Source: Eleginops maclovinus
Taxonomy: Eukaryota; Chordata; Actinopteri; Perciformes; Eleginopidae
Assembly (NCBI RefSeq): GCF_036324505.1
Contig: NC_086367.1
Location: 19,394,578-19,458,577, forward strand
DNA length: 64,000 nt
Direction of reading: 5' to 3'
The notes under the pieces are model-generated. The model made no database searches and had not been told where the DNA came from. It was given only the letters and a program-made list of their open reading frames with translations. The translations under genes were made by a program, and so were the position numbers. Shown one piece after another: positions 1-40,506 of the stretch (position 1 is the first letter of the stretch; every line of letters begins with the position of its first letter).

Positions 1-457
1 CATGTACTACTAGAGTTCATCAATGATCTGTTATTTCATTAAACTCCTGGCAAAGAGGCTTCAATGACATCAAAGTGTCACGCAGGTATCGTCAGCAGCT
101 TTTGACCTCATTATATCACATTCCTCTTTCTTTTTTATCATGTATATTATAAATTCTACAACATTCATCCACTCTAGGATTTAAAAAGTGAAATCCAAAT
201 CCCTCCACGTCAATGTTTTAAGATCTGGATACTTTTTTCCATCAAACCATCATCAGTGACAATAACTGCTGCCCCTAATGAATATTTACTTTAATTCATT
301 TAAAGAAATGAAGTGAGTATTCATTAGGTCACTTCAATAAAAAAAGGATCCCAAAATGACGCCCCAGGCTAAAGAAACAGCCCCAGTCACCTTTTAAAAA
401 CTGTATCCAACAATTGCATAGTATTTTGTTTCACTAGACAAATAACTTAAATTCTTA

Positions 458-11500
<11,043 letters not shown>

Positions 11501-11754
11501 CGTAATGTTCCAATTATATTCTAAGATGCTTTTCAGTTCACCTCGCAAGCTAGTTTACAATATTAACATGCGGAATCATAATTATTAAGCAAGAGAGTAA
11601 CACGTCTGTGAGTTAGGCGCCAAACTTAAGAGATTTATGGGCAAAATATTGCTATTAAACCTAGCAGCAAGCAAGCCCATAGAAAACACTTGCTTCTTCC
11701 AGCAGCACACCACAACTACCACTACCTTCGCAACCAGACAGTCCCTCTGCGCTG

Positions 11755-11791
11755 ATTGGGGTTGCTATGTGAAAATCTGACCTCTGATTGG
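11755..11791 (-). promoter_or_regulatory. Two CCAAT boxes upstream of the MSK1-like gene
   Basis: ATTGG at 11755-11759 and 11787-11791 reads CCAAT on the minus strand. The boxes are 32 bp apart and about 255-290 bp upstream of the kinase start codon. The second has the full NF-Y form AGCCAATCAG. Function as promoter elements is inferred from position and motif. Confidence 0.55.
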
Positions 11792-12806
11792 CTCTTTCGT
11801 GTAAGCAACAATTCATCCCGCCTTCCTCAAACGCTGGTGCTGCCTTCACTTGTCCCTCGTTCACGCACAGGTCAGAAGTCAGAAGTGAAGAATTTGAAGT
11901 GCGATCAGTTAATAATTGCTCATTCAAACGTACTTCCAAGTTGGGAGTAGACATTTGTGGAATAATAATAAGACCTTTAGTGCAAACAGAACACTCAAAA
12001 ATCCTGCAATCAAAATTTCAATGAAAAATACTTTTTATTAATAACAATAGACTTAAAGTGAGTTAAAGATCTCATTACACATCATTTAGAATGATTTGCA
12101 TTAGCAGTCATGTTGATGATGTGCACGTGTTTTCATGTATAGTATATTGGATATTTAATATGCGTTTTCATTTTCATTGCTTCAGTATAATTGTTTTTTT
12201 GTTATGAATAATAAATAACTTTTACTTCAAATTAAAGACCTCTTTGAAGAATAACGCGTATGATATCACTGGGTTATAAGTATTATGGCAGTATAGTGTA
12301 AATTATGCAGATGGTAAAGATAGTAATTGTTGATGTTCTTTAATGACCTGTTAACAAATTAGGCTAGATCTGTAAATGGTTTTATATATTTCAACAAATA
12401 TGTTTAATCGAACTCTGTATTTGCAGAAACGTGCAGAATTGTTATCTATAGTTGTAAGAAACATGTCTATTACAAACTAAAAGTTGTTTTACACTCAACG
12501 CTAGTCAAGGTGATTGTTAGATACGGGAAAAGTACAGTTTTTGATTCTTGAGCGAAGTTTGTATTCTTTAAAACGGATTTCTACCTCCGCCTTGTGGCCC
12601 TATGTTGCCATTGCTCTCATGTAGTATACCCGTTTTTACAATGCTTTAGGTCCAAATACTTAATGCCTGCATATGACATACGTTTCTTAAATATATTTTT
12701 AAAAATAATGATTTTAATGACAATGTTGATTTAAAACTAACAATCTTTAGTTGTCAGCGATGAGAACTTGGTCAGAGTGAAGAGGCGTTTTGTAGTTTTT
12801 TAACAT
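11792..12806. other. Intergenic region between the divergent kinase and hadha genes
   Basis: AT-rich from about 11950 to 12750, with no open frame or repeat I can name. It separates two head-to-head genes about 1.5 kb apart (start codon to start codon). Confidence 0.6.
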
Positions 12807-12870
12807 CCAATCAAAAGCGAGCTTCTCAGAGTCAGCCAATAGTACGTGGACATTTTCAGTGAGAACCAAT
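12807..12870 (+). promoter_or_regulatory. hadha: Triple CCAAT (NF-Y type) array of the hadha promoter
   Basis: CCAAT occurs at 12807-12811, 12836-12840 and 12866-12870, so the spacings are 29 and 30 bp, about three helical turns. The last box ends about 130 bp before the hadha ATG. The contexts ATCCAATCA, AGCCAATAG and AACCAATCA fit NF-Y. No TATA box was seen. The regulatory role is inferred. Confidence 0.65.
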
Positions 12871-12999
12871 CAGCTTCTGATCAGTTTGACGGTTTTCAGG
12901 AAGTTGCACAAACTAGCCAGGCTTGATTTCCTCAGTACTTTGACAGGGAGCTAGCTAGCCTCACTTCACTCCACTGCTCACTGACCTCCGCTCCCCAAG

Positions 13000-19587
<6,588 letters not shown>

Positions 19588-20124
19588 CCGACTCACCGTA
19601 TGTGCCAGTAGCTGTTAATAGTCCTCCAGTATGCCGCTAGAATGTGCCTAACATTTATACCACGAGTGGGGGACAATCATACTGAAATGCATTCACGTTG
19701 TCAATTTATTTGGCACACTTAGGTAAAATCAATGCAGTTAATGCAGCAGTCCTGAGCCTCAACAGACACTTAACATTATAAAATGGTACAACTTATCACA
19801 GGGCTGTGTTGTTTTTTTTTAGCTGGTGCACCTAATAAAGTGGTAACTGAGTGTGTTATGTCAGCAACATTGGATGTTTTTTTTGTACTTCAAAAATATT
19901 GATTTACTTGATGATAATGTATAGATTAAGGAGGCTTATTAACACATTGCGATTGTAAAGAGACTGGGTGAAAAATAATTAAAATATTTTCCAAATGTGG
20001 CAGTTTAATATTCATTATTAATGAATGTCTGTCTACCAGTATGGTTCAGATATTGACTTCTTTTGTACATTTAAGACTTTCTGTCCTGGTCTGAACAATG
20101 CTGTAAATGTGGAGTCCGAATAAA
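19588..20124 (+). other. hadha: hadha 3' UTR with polyadenylation signal
   Basis: Non-coding sequence after the TGA at 19585-19587. It ends with a clear AATAAA at 20119-20124, followed within 30 bases by T-rich and TTGT-rich sequence, the likely cleavage region. Confidence 0.7.
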
Positions 20125-20276
20125 AACATTGTTATGGAATCAAATCTGCTTTGTTTTCTCTGAGATGCGTTCAGGTACTAGTTATACGTAATATTTAAAT
20201 GATGTATCTGTCCATACCTCCTCATTCAACAGTGTAAAGTATTTAAATTACCGTACAGTGTATTTAAATACTTTCA

Positions 20277-20464
20277 TTGTGTTCCACATATGTATATATT
20301 TCACATCCTCAAATCTTTATTGTTGTTGTTGTAAATATTCTTCTCTCTTTTTGCACTATTTTATTTATCTTATTTGCACCATGTATGTGGAGTTGGAGGA
20401 GCATGGGACATAAGATTTTCATTGCTGTGCATATGATCAATAAAACCTTGAAACCTTGAAACCT
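20277..20464 (+). mobile_element. LINE 3' end (L2/CR1-like tail)
   Basis: The segment has the TTGCACTATTTTATTT and GCATGGGACATAAGATTTTC text, then ATCAATAAAACCTTGAAA with a short tandem tail (CTTGAAAC twice). This layout, a conserved 3' UTR with an AATAAA-like element and a tandem short tail, is typical of L2/CR1-clade retrotransposon ends in fish. No reverse transcriptase portion is present, so this is a 5'-truncated copy. The family name is from general knowledge; I ran no search. Confidence 0.55.
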
Positions 20465-20520
20465 AGTTATGAAGGTAATAAATCAAGATTACAGAACGAG
20501 ACGGCAGCTGCGTACCATGA

Positions 20521-20859
20521 GAAGATTTGCTCCAATCCGATTGGTCGCGCAGGTCACATGTCTGCTGTCTATTGTCCGCAGAGCAGGGTGTGTACCGCGG
20601 GGCGGCTGTGTGGGCTGGGTCGGGGCGGATGGGTGTTTTTTCCTAGTAGCTGCATCCTCTAAATTTCTAGTGACATCGGCTCTTGTCGGGAGGATGCTCT
20701 GCGCGGAGGAGACGCTCATGATGGATTCCATGAGGTGCGTCTGACATGAAATCAAAGCTGCTGTACAGGTCTGCATGAAGAAGAAACATTGGGAGAGGAC
20801 CCCGCCCCAGAAAATGCATGTTTAAAACGTGGTGAGGATACTTTTTACTTCTGACCAGC
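20521..20859 (+). promoter_or_regulatory. kif3c: kif3c promoter-proximal region / 5' UTR
   Basis: GC-rich compared with its surroundings. It contains opposed CCAAT boxes at 20532-20536 (plus) and 20540-20544 (ATTGG, minus), then a GGGGCGG-type GC box near 20599-20604 and another near 20624. It directly precedes the kif3c start codon. The transcription start cannot be placed from sequence alone. Confidence 0.45.
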
Positions 20860-23800
20860 ATGTCTAAAATCAAACACTGCGAGGCGGTTAGGGTGGTGGT
20901 CCGCTGCCGGCCCTTCAGCAGGAAAGAGGAGACCCAGGGCTGTGAAAACATCCTGCAGATTGATGACAGACTGGGGCAGATCACCATCCGGAACCCGAAG
21001 GCACCACCTGATGAGCCCATGAAAGTGTTCACGTTTGATTCAGTGTATGGCTGGGACTCTAAACAAATGGACATTTATGATGATGCTGTGAGACCTCTGG
21101 TGGAGTCTGTGCTCCAGGGCTTCAACGGGACTACATTTGCGTATGGACAGACCGGGACAGGTAAAACACACACCATGCAAGGGGTTTCAAACGAACCCGA
21201 GATGAGGGGGATTATACCAAGTTCATTTCAGCACATTTTCACACAGATATCCAGGACTCAGAATCAGAAATACCTGGTGAGGTCCTCCTACATGGAGATC
21301 TACCAGGAGGAAATCAGAGATCTGCTTTGCAAAGACAACAACAAGAAGCTGGAGCTGAAGGAAAACCCTGACTCTGGGGTTTATGTGAGGGGTCTCTCTT
21401 CAGTGGTGACTAAAAACGCCACTGAAATTGAACATGTGATGAACATAGGAAACCAGTCCAGGTCAGTGGGGTTCACCAACATGAATGAACGCAGCTCTCG
21501 CTCTCATGCCATTTTTGTCATCACTGTGGAGTGCAGTGAAGTGGGGCCAGATGGAGAGGACCACATCCGTGTGGGGAAGCTGAATATGGTTGACCTGGCT
21601 GGCAGCGAGCGCCAAAGCAAGACAGGTGCGAAAGGGAAGCGACTAAAGGAGGCAGCCAAAATCAACCTGTCCCTGTCAGCTCTGGGGAATGTCATTTCAG
21701 CTCTAGTGAACGGGAAGAGCACACACATCCCTTACAGAGACTCCAAACTCACCCGCCTCCTCCAGGACTCACTGGGTGGCAACGCAAAGACTGTGATGCT
21801 AGCCACGTTGGGGCCATCGCACAAGGACTTTGAGGAATCCCTGGCCACGCTGAGGTACGCCAACAGAGCCAAGGACATAAAGAACAAACCTCGGATTAAT
21901 GAGGATCCCAAAGACGCCCTGCTGAGGGAGTTTCAGGGGGAGATAGCACGCCTGAAGGCCCAGCTGGAGGAGCGAGGGATGCTGGCGAAGGAGAGGAGGA
22001 GGAAAAGGAATAGCAAGAGGCTGAGTCAAAGTCTGGCGGGTATGGAGGAGGAGATGCTCAGTGAGAGGGATGCAGATGTGTGGAAGGCTTTTGTGGAGGA
22101 ACCAGTGGTGAGGCGTCGTTTAAAAGATGGAGGTGACAACCCCAAGGCACAGTTCTGTCAGGGGAGCGGCGAGAGGCTGAAACACCTGAAAGACAACAGG
22201 AAAAGTTTGGTGGACATGCAGTGGGATCCTGATGCTTTGGAGAAGATCATCGAGAAATATAAGGTACATGTGGAGATCATTATACAGTACAGTACAGTAA
22301 GGTGTGTGATAAAGGAGACACTGGGGGAACAAAAGAAATGTACATGAATAATTCATTGTATGTCTGGGTTCACAGGCTATGGAGAGCAAACTGTTAGTGG
22401 GAGGAAAGACCATCATTGATCACACTAATGAACAGCAAAAGATGCTGGAGCTGAAGAGGCAAGAAATTGCTGAACAGGTATGAAAAACACAATAAAAATA
22501 TAGAGACTTTTGATGTTTTCTTTGTTTTAAAACATACCTTTGTATTACAGTTCATGGTTATTTAAGTATAATTGTGCGGCTGTCTGAACCTACACGGAAT
22601 GTGTGTTCAAAATAGGCGAATGTTTCTGTGTGATTTCCCAGATAAGACGAGAGAGAGAGATCCAGCAGCAGATGATGTTGCAGGAAGAGGAGACCTTAGA
22701 AATGAGGGAGACGTTCTCCTCCCTTCAGCAGGAGGTAGAACACAAGACAAAAAAGCTGAAGAGGGTAAGATGACTCACCCGCTGACGCATCCTAATGCGG
22801 TTATCACAAAAGCAATAAAACATCATTTCATCAGCAGAAGTACCGCCACAGAATCTTGTTTCTTTGTCTTAAGAAATAAATACATCTCGTCTCCTGTATG
22901 TCTGAAGTACATTTTTATTTTGTATAAATAACTTGTTGAGGAAAGCTTTTGTGACACCGGTAATATTATAGCATTATATTTGCTCTTCTTTGTACAGTTG
23001 TATGCAAAGCTACAGTTGGTGAAGGCGGAGACGAGAGACGTCATCGATGAGCACGTAATAATCCGACAGGAGCTCGAACAGACACAGACTGAACTCACCA
23101 GAGAACTCAAGTACAAGTGAGGACACACAAATACATTTTGTCTGTTGCATTATTTTCCTTCTGTTTTTCTCACATCATTAGAGCTGCAACAAATAAGTGT
23201 TGAATATTATTATTATTATTATTACAATTCTTTCCAACAATTCGTTGTTAATTTTCATGCAAAAAATGTCAGGAAATGCTGTTTTCATCCTCTCACCTGA
23301 CAACATCTAAAATGTAAAGACATCAAATTGGATTTTGATTAATATTGATTAAACCAGACAATGATTAATGGCATATCAAAGCATTTTGGTCAACATAAAA
23401 TGTATTTTCTGCTGAATCAGGAAATAAGGAAGGGAACAAAACTGTAACTACATGTAGGCGTGGAAGAAATGCTTTTTGTTGCTCGGTAAGCAGTTTTGTT
23501 AATGGGCACAGGGATGACTTTATCGAAAGTATCTGCCGGCAATGCATTACTGCATTACTGCATTATTTTATGTATGTGTACTGTATTATTTATTAAGTGT
23601 TTTTCATATATATGTAGGAAAATGTTTATTATGTTTATTATAGTAATGTGTTTCGTGCCCGTAAAGTAGGTGAACTAGTTCCTTTGATTCTATTGTTTTA
23701 ATGCGAGTCTTTCCCTTATCTCAGCTGAACACACACTTGTGTTTCACTTTACAGATATCTCTTGATTGAGAACTTTATACCTCCAGAGGAGAAGAACAAG

Positions 23801-26247
23801 ATCATGAACAGGCTGCACTTTGACAGCGAGGAGGATCAGTGGAGACTGCAGTCCGTCATTCCCTCAGAGAGGTCAGTGATTTCATGTCACATCGCTGAGC
23901 TACTCTCAATGGTACTGTGAACAAAAATCTTTAACCCTGCTGTTACTATGCTTTTTTTAAATCTACATATGTTACGTTTCTAGAACATGTGGGAAATCTG
24001 TGAAGCATGCCATATCAATTTAACAGATCTTAGAGAAACACCACAATGTCAGGCATTTGAGAATGGGCTTTACATCTGAACAACTGCAAAGTCCAGAGGT
24101 GCCTTCACTAAAGCTGGCACACTAATCCCTATAACGGATATTAGTTTAAGACACGCGTATGTCCTTATGTCTGAAATTAAAATAAAAGGTAACTCAATTC
24201 AACAAGTTTGCTTGTATGAAATCAAGTTCCCAAGTAAAAAGAAGCCTTTCCTGGGATTTTGAGGTTTCTGGTTTTTCAAAAAACACTAAACACAATATTC
24301 ATTTCCATAAAACATTTCTTCTAGATGATCATCTTGTAAATCAGAACAATAAGATGATAAATGCATTTTGTTTCCATTTATTTCAAATATCCTAATGGCC
24401 TACATTTTTTGCATGTCAGCCCTGGTGTCTATTTTCATACAACCACCAGGAGTCACTAGAGTCAGAGGTTTGTAAAATGTAAACAGAAGGGCTGTAATGT
24501 AATCTGACCTCACTTGCTATTGATCATTTATGCAGTCTCCAAGAAACAGATATTTTTATATTTATAAAACCAGATGTTTTCTTTACTGAGTCATGGTGAA
24601 AGCTGAACGGCAGATAAAGGAAGGGTAACATCTGACCACAGAAGCTTGTGCAGTAACCACCATGTGTACTAAACTGCATCTAAAGCCTTCTTTCACCATG
24701 TCTTTACCCCAGTGCCCCCACTCAGGTCAAGCGAAGGCCACCCTCGGCGGTGGGATACAAGAGGCCAATCAGCCAATATGCACAGATGGCTGTTTCCACA
24801 GCAACTGGGACCCCATACAGATACCAGGTCAGTGCTCGGACAGTTGGTGAAAAAAGGAGAGCAGAGAAGAGATGTGAAGTCTCTTAATCAGCCTCTCTAA
24901 GACTTGGAGATGGAGGATGTGAATGTGGTTGGAGTAGCCATGGAAACTATTCACAGCTTTAACAGTTTCCTCTTCTGACCGTGAGCCATCAATTTAATGT
25001 CACAAAATAAAGAAATACTGTGTGACTGACACGTGTTATGTCGTTGAAGAAACATTTTAAAATCTCTAAAGGAATCTTTCATAAACAAACAGACACCCAC
25101 TCAAGGGAACCAGAACTTCAGAAATGCTAATCCCCTTTTTTAAGGTTGAAAGACTCACTCCTGCACTTCTCTATAATATCTAATTATGAGACAACAGTAT
25201 CAAATGCATTTCAACAGCATTATTTCCAAAGGTATAACAATTTAGCCATACTGAAGTCCACACACTGTTGCTTTAAGCTAAGGGAAGCTCCTTGCTAAAT
25301 ACATGCATTTACATACTGTATAGTAACTACAGCTGTTCTTGTTTCTGTCCTGACAGGCTGAGAACATAATGCTGTTGGAGTTAGACATGTCTCCACCGAC
25401 CATGTTCTCCTTGGACCTTAATGGCGCTCACCTGGAGAGAGCCTTTTCCCCCAGGCTGTTGGGGGATTTTCTGGTCACTGTTCCCATGAGAGAGAGGAGC
25501 CCTGCAGCGTCCCGGGTCAGGAAATCACAATCCTGGTGAGAGAAGGAATACATGATCTATGGGTCAATCCTAGTTTCATAAATACAGTTATAACCATTGA
25601 TTTGTTTAAATGAAAATCAATTGGTATGGTCTTGCAACAAGTCTCATCACTTGATTTAATAACAATACTTATTTACTACATAGGATACTCTTGATGAATC
25701 CCATTCAATTCAATAAATACATTTGAATACATACTTTGGTTTTTTTCCCATGTGGGACAGTACAAAATAAAAGTGATTGCATCTAGGGCTTAGCAATTCA
25801 ATAAACAATTGAAATGTCATTTACAATTCTCATTTTAAAAAGAGTCCAGTGATGTCACTTTACAAATTTACCAGACTCTTCTGTTCTATGATTTGCTTCC
25901 GGAGTCAGTAGATCCACATTTCTGAGGATTCTTCTTGTGAATATGAGATCTAAAAGCATCAATAGCAAACATTACAAAACAGTATCGATATGGAAGTCTT
26001 TGGTTAAATGTGTATGGAGATATTCTATTTTGTTCCTATTACCTGGCCTTGATTTCATTTTTAAATAATACATTCATATTTTTTATTTTGAATGATCTAC
26101 AGGTATCAAGCTCCACAGGCAGCATCCATCCCATCATCCGCATCATCCATCGCAGTGGCATCTGGATCTCAGAGCTGCTCTCCCTCTCACCGACAAAGAA
26201 GACCGTCCTCCGCTGCCTATCTTCCACAGGAAGGAGCAAGCCCCTGA
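20860..26247 (+). CDS. kif3c: Kinesin-2 heavy chain KIF3C
   Basis: Plus-end-directed microtubule motor; mammalian KIF3C pairs with KIF3A, mainly in neurons. Exons: 20860-22263, 22376-22477, 22642-22764, 22998-23116, 23755-23871, 24713-24827, 25357-25535, 26103-26247; 767 codons (human 793), phases consistent. The first coding exon holds the whole motor: P-loop GQTGTGKT at 96-103, switch I NERSSRSH at 209-216, switch II DLAGSE at 245-250. A stalk follows ([36 protein letters not shown]), then the KIF3C-type tail ([40 protein letters not shown]). The start is the ATG giving [18 protein letters not shown], with no in-frame alternative that keeps the motor intact. Two oddities: loop 11 is short ([20 protein letters not shown]) and lacks the Gly-rich insert of mammalian KIF3C, and the segment between motor and AMESK is short and poor in heptads. 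Confidence 0.95.
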
Positions 26248-27406
26248 TGTCAACACACCTGCACAAATGGCTGGCCTTAGTTCAACGTGGCACAAAGGAC
26301 TCCAGATTAACATCTAGGAGACATGGGGGGAAATCTTATGCCTTGATTTAAAGTTGACCCCCCCCCCCCACCTCGATTTGAGAAATAATCACTTTATAAG
26401 CATTTTTTCAATGTGAAGTGGAAGTTTGGATTTTCTTAGTGGGGTTTTATGAGGTACTCATCCATGGTTAGTGTATTTTATTACAGTAGATGATGACTGC
26501 TTGTCCCCAGTTTGGAGAAACAGACGTTTCAAGTTAGGCAATGCACTAATATAGACAGGGGCAGCATAATATAGTTCAGCCGCATAAAAAAGGCCTACCT
26601 GGCAAACTCAACAGCAGTTAGTGTCCGTAATATTCAAAATATTTTCATTATTTTACTTGCTACAAAACAGCGGTTTCAGACAGGTAATTAAATCCCTTTT
26701 TACCCTCTCTCCAAGCCGCCAGCTGTCTTTACATAAACAGTAATTTCACCTCCCACCACAGGGGAGTTCTTGATCTACTGCTGCCTTGACCACTTGTTTG
26801 TTTTTGTGTGACTTTGGTGAATCTAAACTAACTAAAGTCAGTAGGGAATACACCGACTGTGGATACGTACCTTATAAAACCTTACTTAAAAAAATTACCA
26901 TCCCTTTAACTGTGAAGACATGTATCTTGTTTGCCAACAGTTGTCTAAAGAACATGTAGCCTAGTTTCTCTTGACTTACTCCAGTATCGATGAATAGCAC
27001 AGACACAGTGTAATGTCCTGAAAGCAGACATACTGTAAATTGTTTGGAGGATCTTTACAGCTCTTTTTTTTTTATTGGGTAAACATTTACATTATAGGTT
27101 ATTTTGGAAATGTACCTGTTCTTTGCCAAAACAGTGGAGGGTGATGAGGACACACCCTGGTTTAGCCTGTATGCTTGATGACTTGTTGCTTCGATTTATA
27201 GCTACTGTAATTGTGAGCCAAAAATGTGAAGAAAGCCTGCAATGCTCTCTTGATTAGCTGCCTTATTTTTTCATAGATGTGAAACCATGCCAAGTCCATT
27301 TGCTTACACATGAAAGTAAACACTCAAATGATCTTAAACTGCCTTTTGTATTTTCTTCCCAAGACCTGCAGTTTCACAATTGCTTGTGACAGCTTTACAA
27401 TGACAA
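26248..27406 (+). other. kif3c 3' flank
   Basis: Begins with the kif3c stop and 3' UTR and contains a poly-C run near 26358-26369. ATTAAA at 26687-26692 is a weak polyadenylation candidate. I recognise no gene here. Confidence 0.5.
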
Positions 27407-27503
27407 TGTGGGACAATCTTAAAGACATTGCAACTACATTTTTATAAACAACATGTGGGGAATTCTGAAGTCTTTGCAATGGCAGCTTTATAAACAATAG
27501 GTG

Positions 27504-28032
27504 CAGTGGTGGAAAGAACCTTAGTTCCTTTACTCAAGTACTGTACTTAACTACAATTTGGAGGTACTTATTTATACTTCTACTACACTACATTTAAAAG
27601 GAAAATAATGTATTTTACTCCACTACAGTTACCTAAAATGTACCTACTTTTAACAAAATGCATCTCTAAAAATTAGACTAACTCTTGAAGTCACAAAAGA
27701 GTCCAATTATTTAACTATTGTACAAAAGTCCATCAGAACTTTGTTTGTTTACAACAGTAAAATGCTACTTGTTGCAACAATATTATCCAGAAATGTCGCA
27801 CATAAAAATAGAATGATATAAAAACATAAAGGTAACTGTTCTGCACAATGATTTTACTTTTTATACTTCACTCACGTTTTGCTGATAATACTTTAACTTA
27901 GTTATGCAGGCTCTTTACTTGTTATGAAGTATTTTGACAATAATGTATTGTTACTTTTACTCAAGTAAAACATCTGAGTAGGCCTACTTCTAGCACCACG
28001 TAGTACACATTCTGAGTACTTCTTCCACCTCT
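27504..28032. mobile_element. Non-autonomous DNA-transposon-like repeat (CAGTGGTGGAAA... family)
   Basis: The left end is CAGTGGTGGAAAGAAC and the right end is AAGTACTTCTTCCACCT-like in inverted orientation, so the termini are inverted repeats (the right one damaged). Internal text is rich in ACTCAAGTACTGTACTTAA and CTCCACTACA, a very common dispersed repeat style in spiny-rayed fish. No coding capacity. Confidence 0.65.
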
Positions 28033-28082
28033 TATTAAGTGGGAAGTCTTGAATTCTTTGCATTGACATTTATAAAGATAAG

Positions 28083-28296
28083 ATCTACTTTATTGATTCC
28101 AATTTTGGAAATATTTCTGTGACAGCAGCATGTTAACAAGGCATTGCACTCAATGTAAAGATGAAAAGGAGTACAAAATAAACAGACATAAGCATACATT
28201 AAAAAAATCTAGGAATATAAAATCAAAACAGTACTAAAGCAAAATATATACATAAGGACAGTGCAAAATATACAAGACTGTCAGTCAAATATACGG
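28083..28296. mobile_element. Dispersed repeat fragment inserted in the tandem array
   Basis: Starts GATCTACTTTATTGATTCCA and is followed by A-rich text (CAGTGCAAAATATACAAGAC). The TTTATTGATCCC-like start recurs in fish retroelement-derived repeats. The class is uncertain; its position between two array units supports an insertion. Confidence 0.45.
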
Positions 28297-28580
28297 TATG
28301 GGGAATCTTGAAAACTTTGCAATGAAATCGTTATAAACATTATGTTGGGAACTCTTGAAGTATTTGCAGTGACAGCTTTATAAACATTAATTGGGAAGTC
28401 TTGGAGTCTTTGCAGTGACAGCTTCATACAGTAAGATGACGTTACCCTCGGAGTCACGTGACCCTCTTTTTATACAGTAAGTCCAACATGGCAGACGGAG
28501 TGGATCTTACGCGGTAACTACAGCAACATTTCAACTGGAACAGACAGTCAACACTACTCTGCTGCAACAGGACGTCAGCG

Positions 28581-40506
<11,926 letters not shown>

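Larger units (their letters stand above)
27407..28432. repeat. About 46-bp tandem repeat array interrupted by two dispersed elements
   Basis: The diverged unit resembles TGGGGAATTCTTGAAGTCTT, then TGCAGTGACAGCTTTATAAA and CATTA. Copies: 27407-27453, 27454-27499, 28037-28081, 28297-28342, 28343-28389, 28390-28432; a weaker half unit precedes 27407. Inserts at 27504-28032 and 28083-28296 fall between units, which shows the array existed before them. The right end is about 150 bp from the asxl2 start codon. Confidence 0.8.

Noticed and set aside
20489..21074. Minus-strand open frames opposite the kif3c start
   Set aside because: They are antisense to the conserved kinesin motor and its 5' leader and lack any motif.
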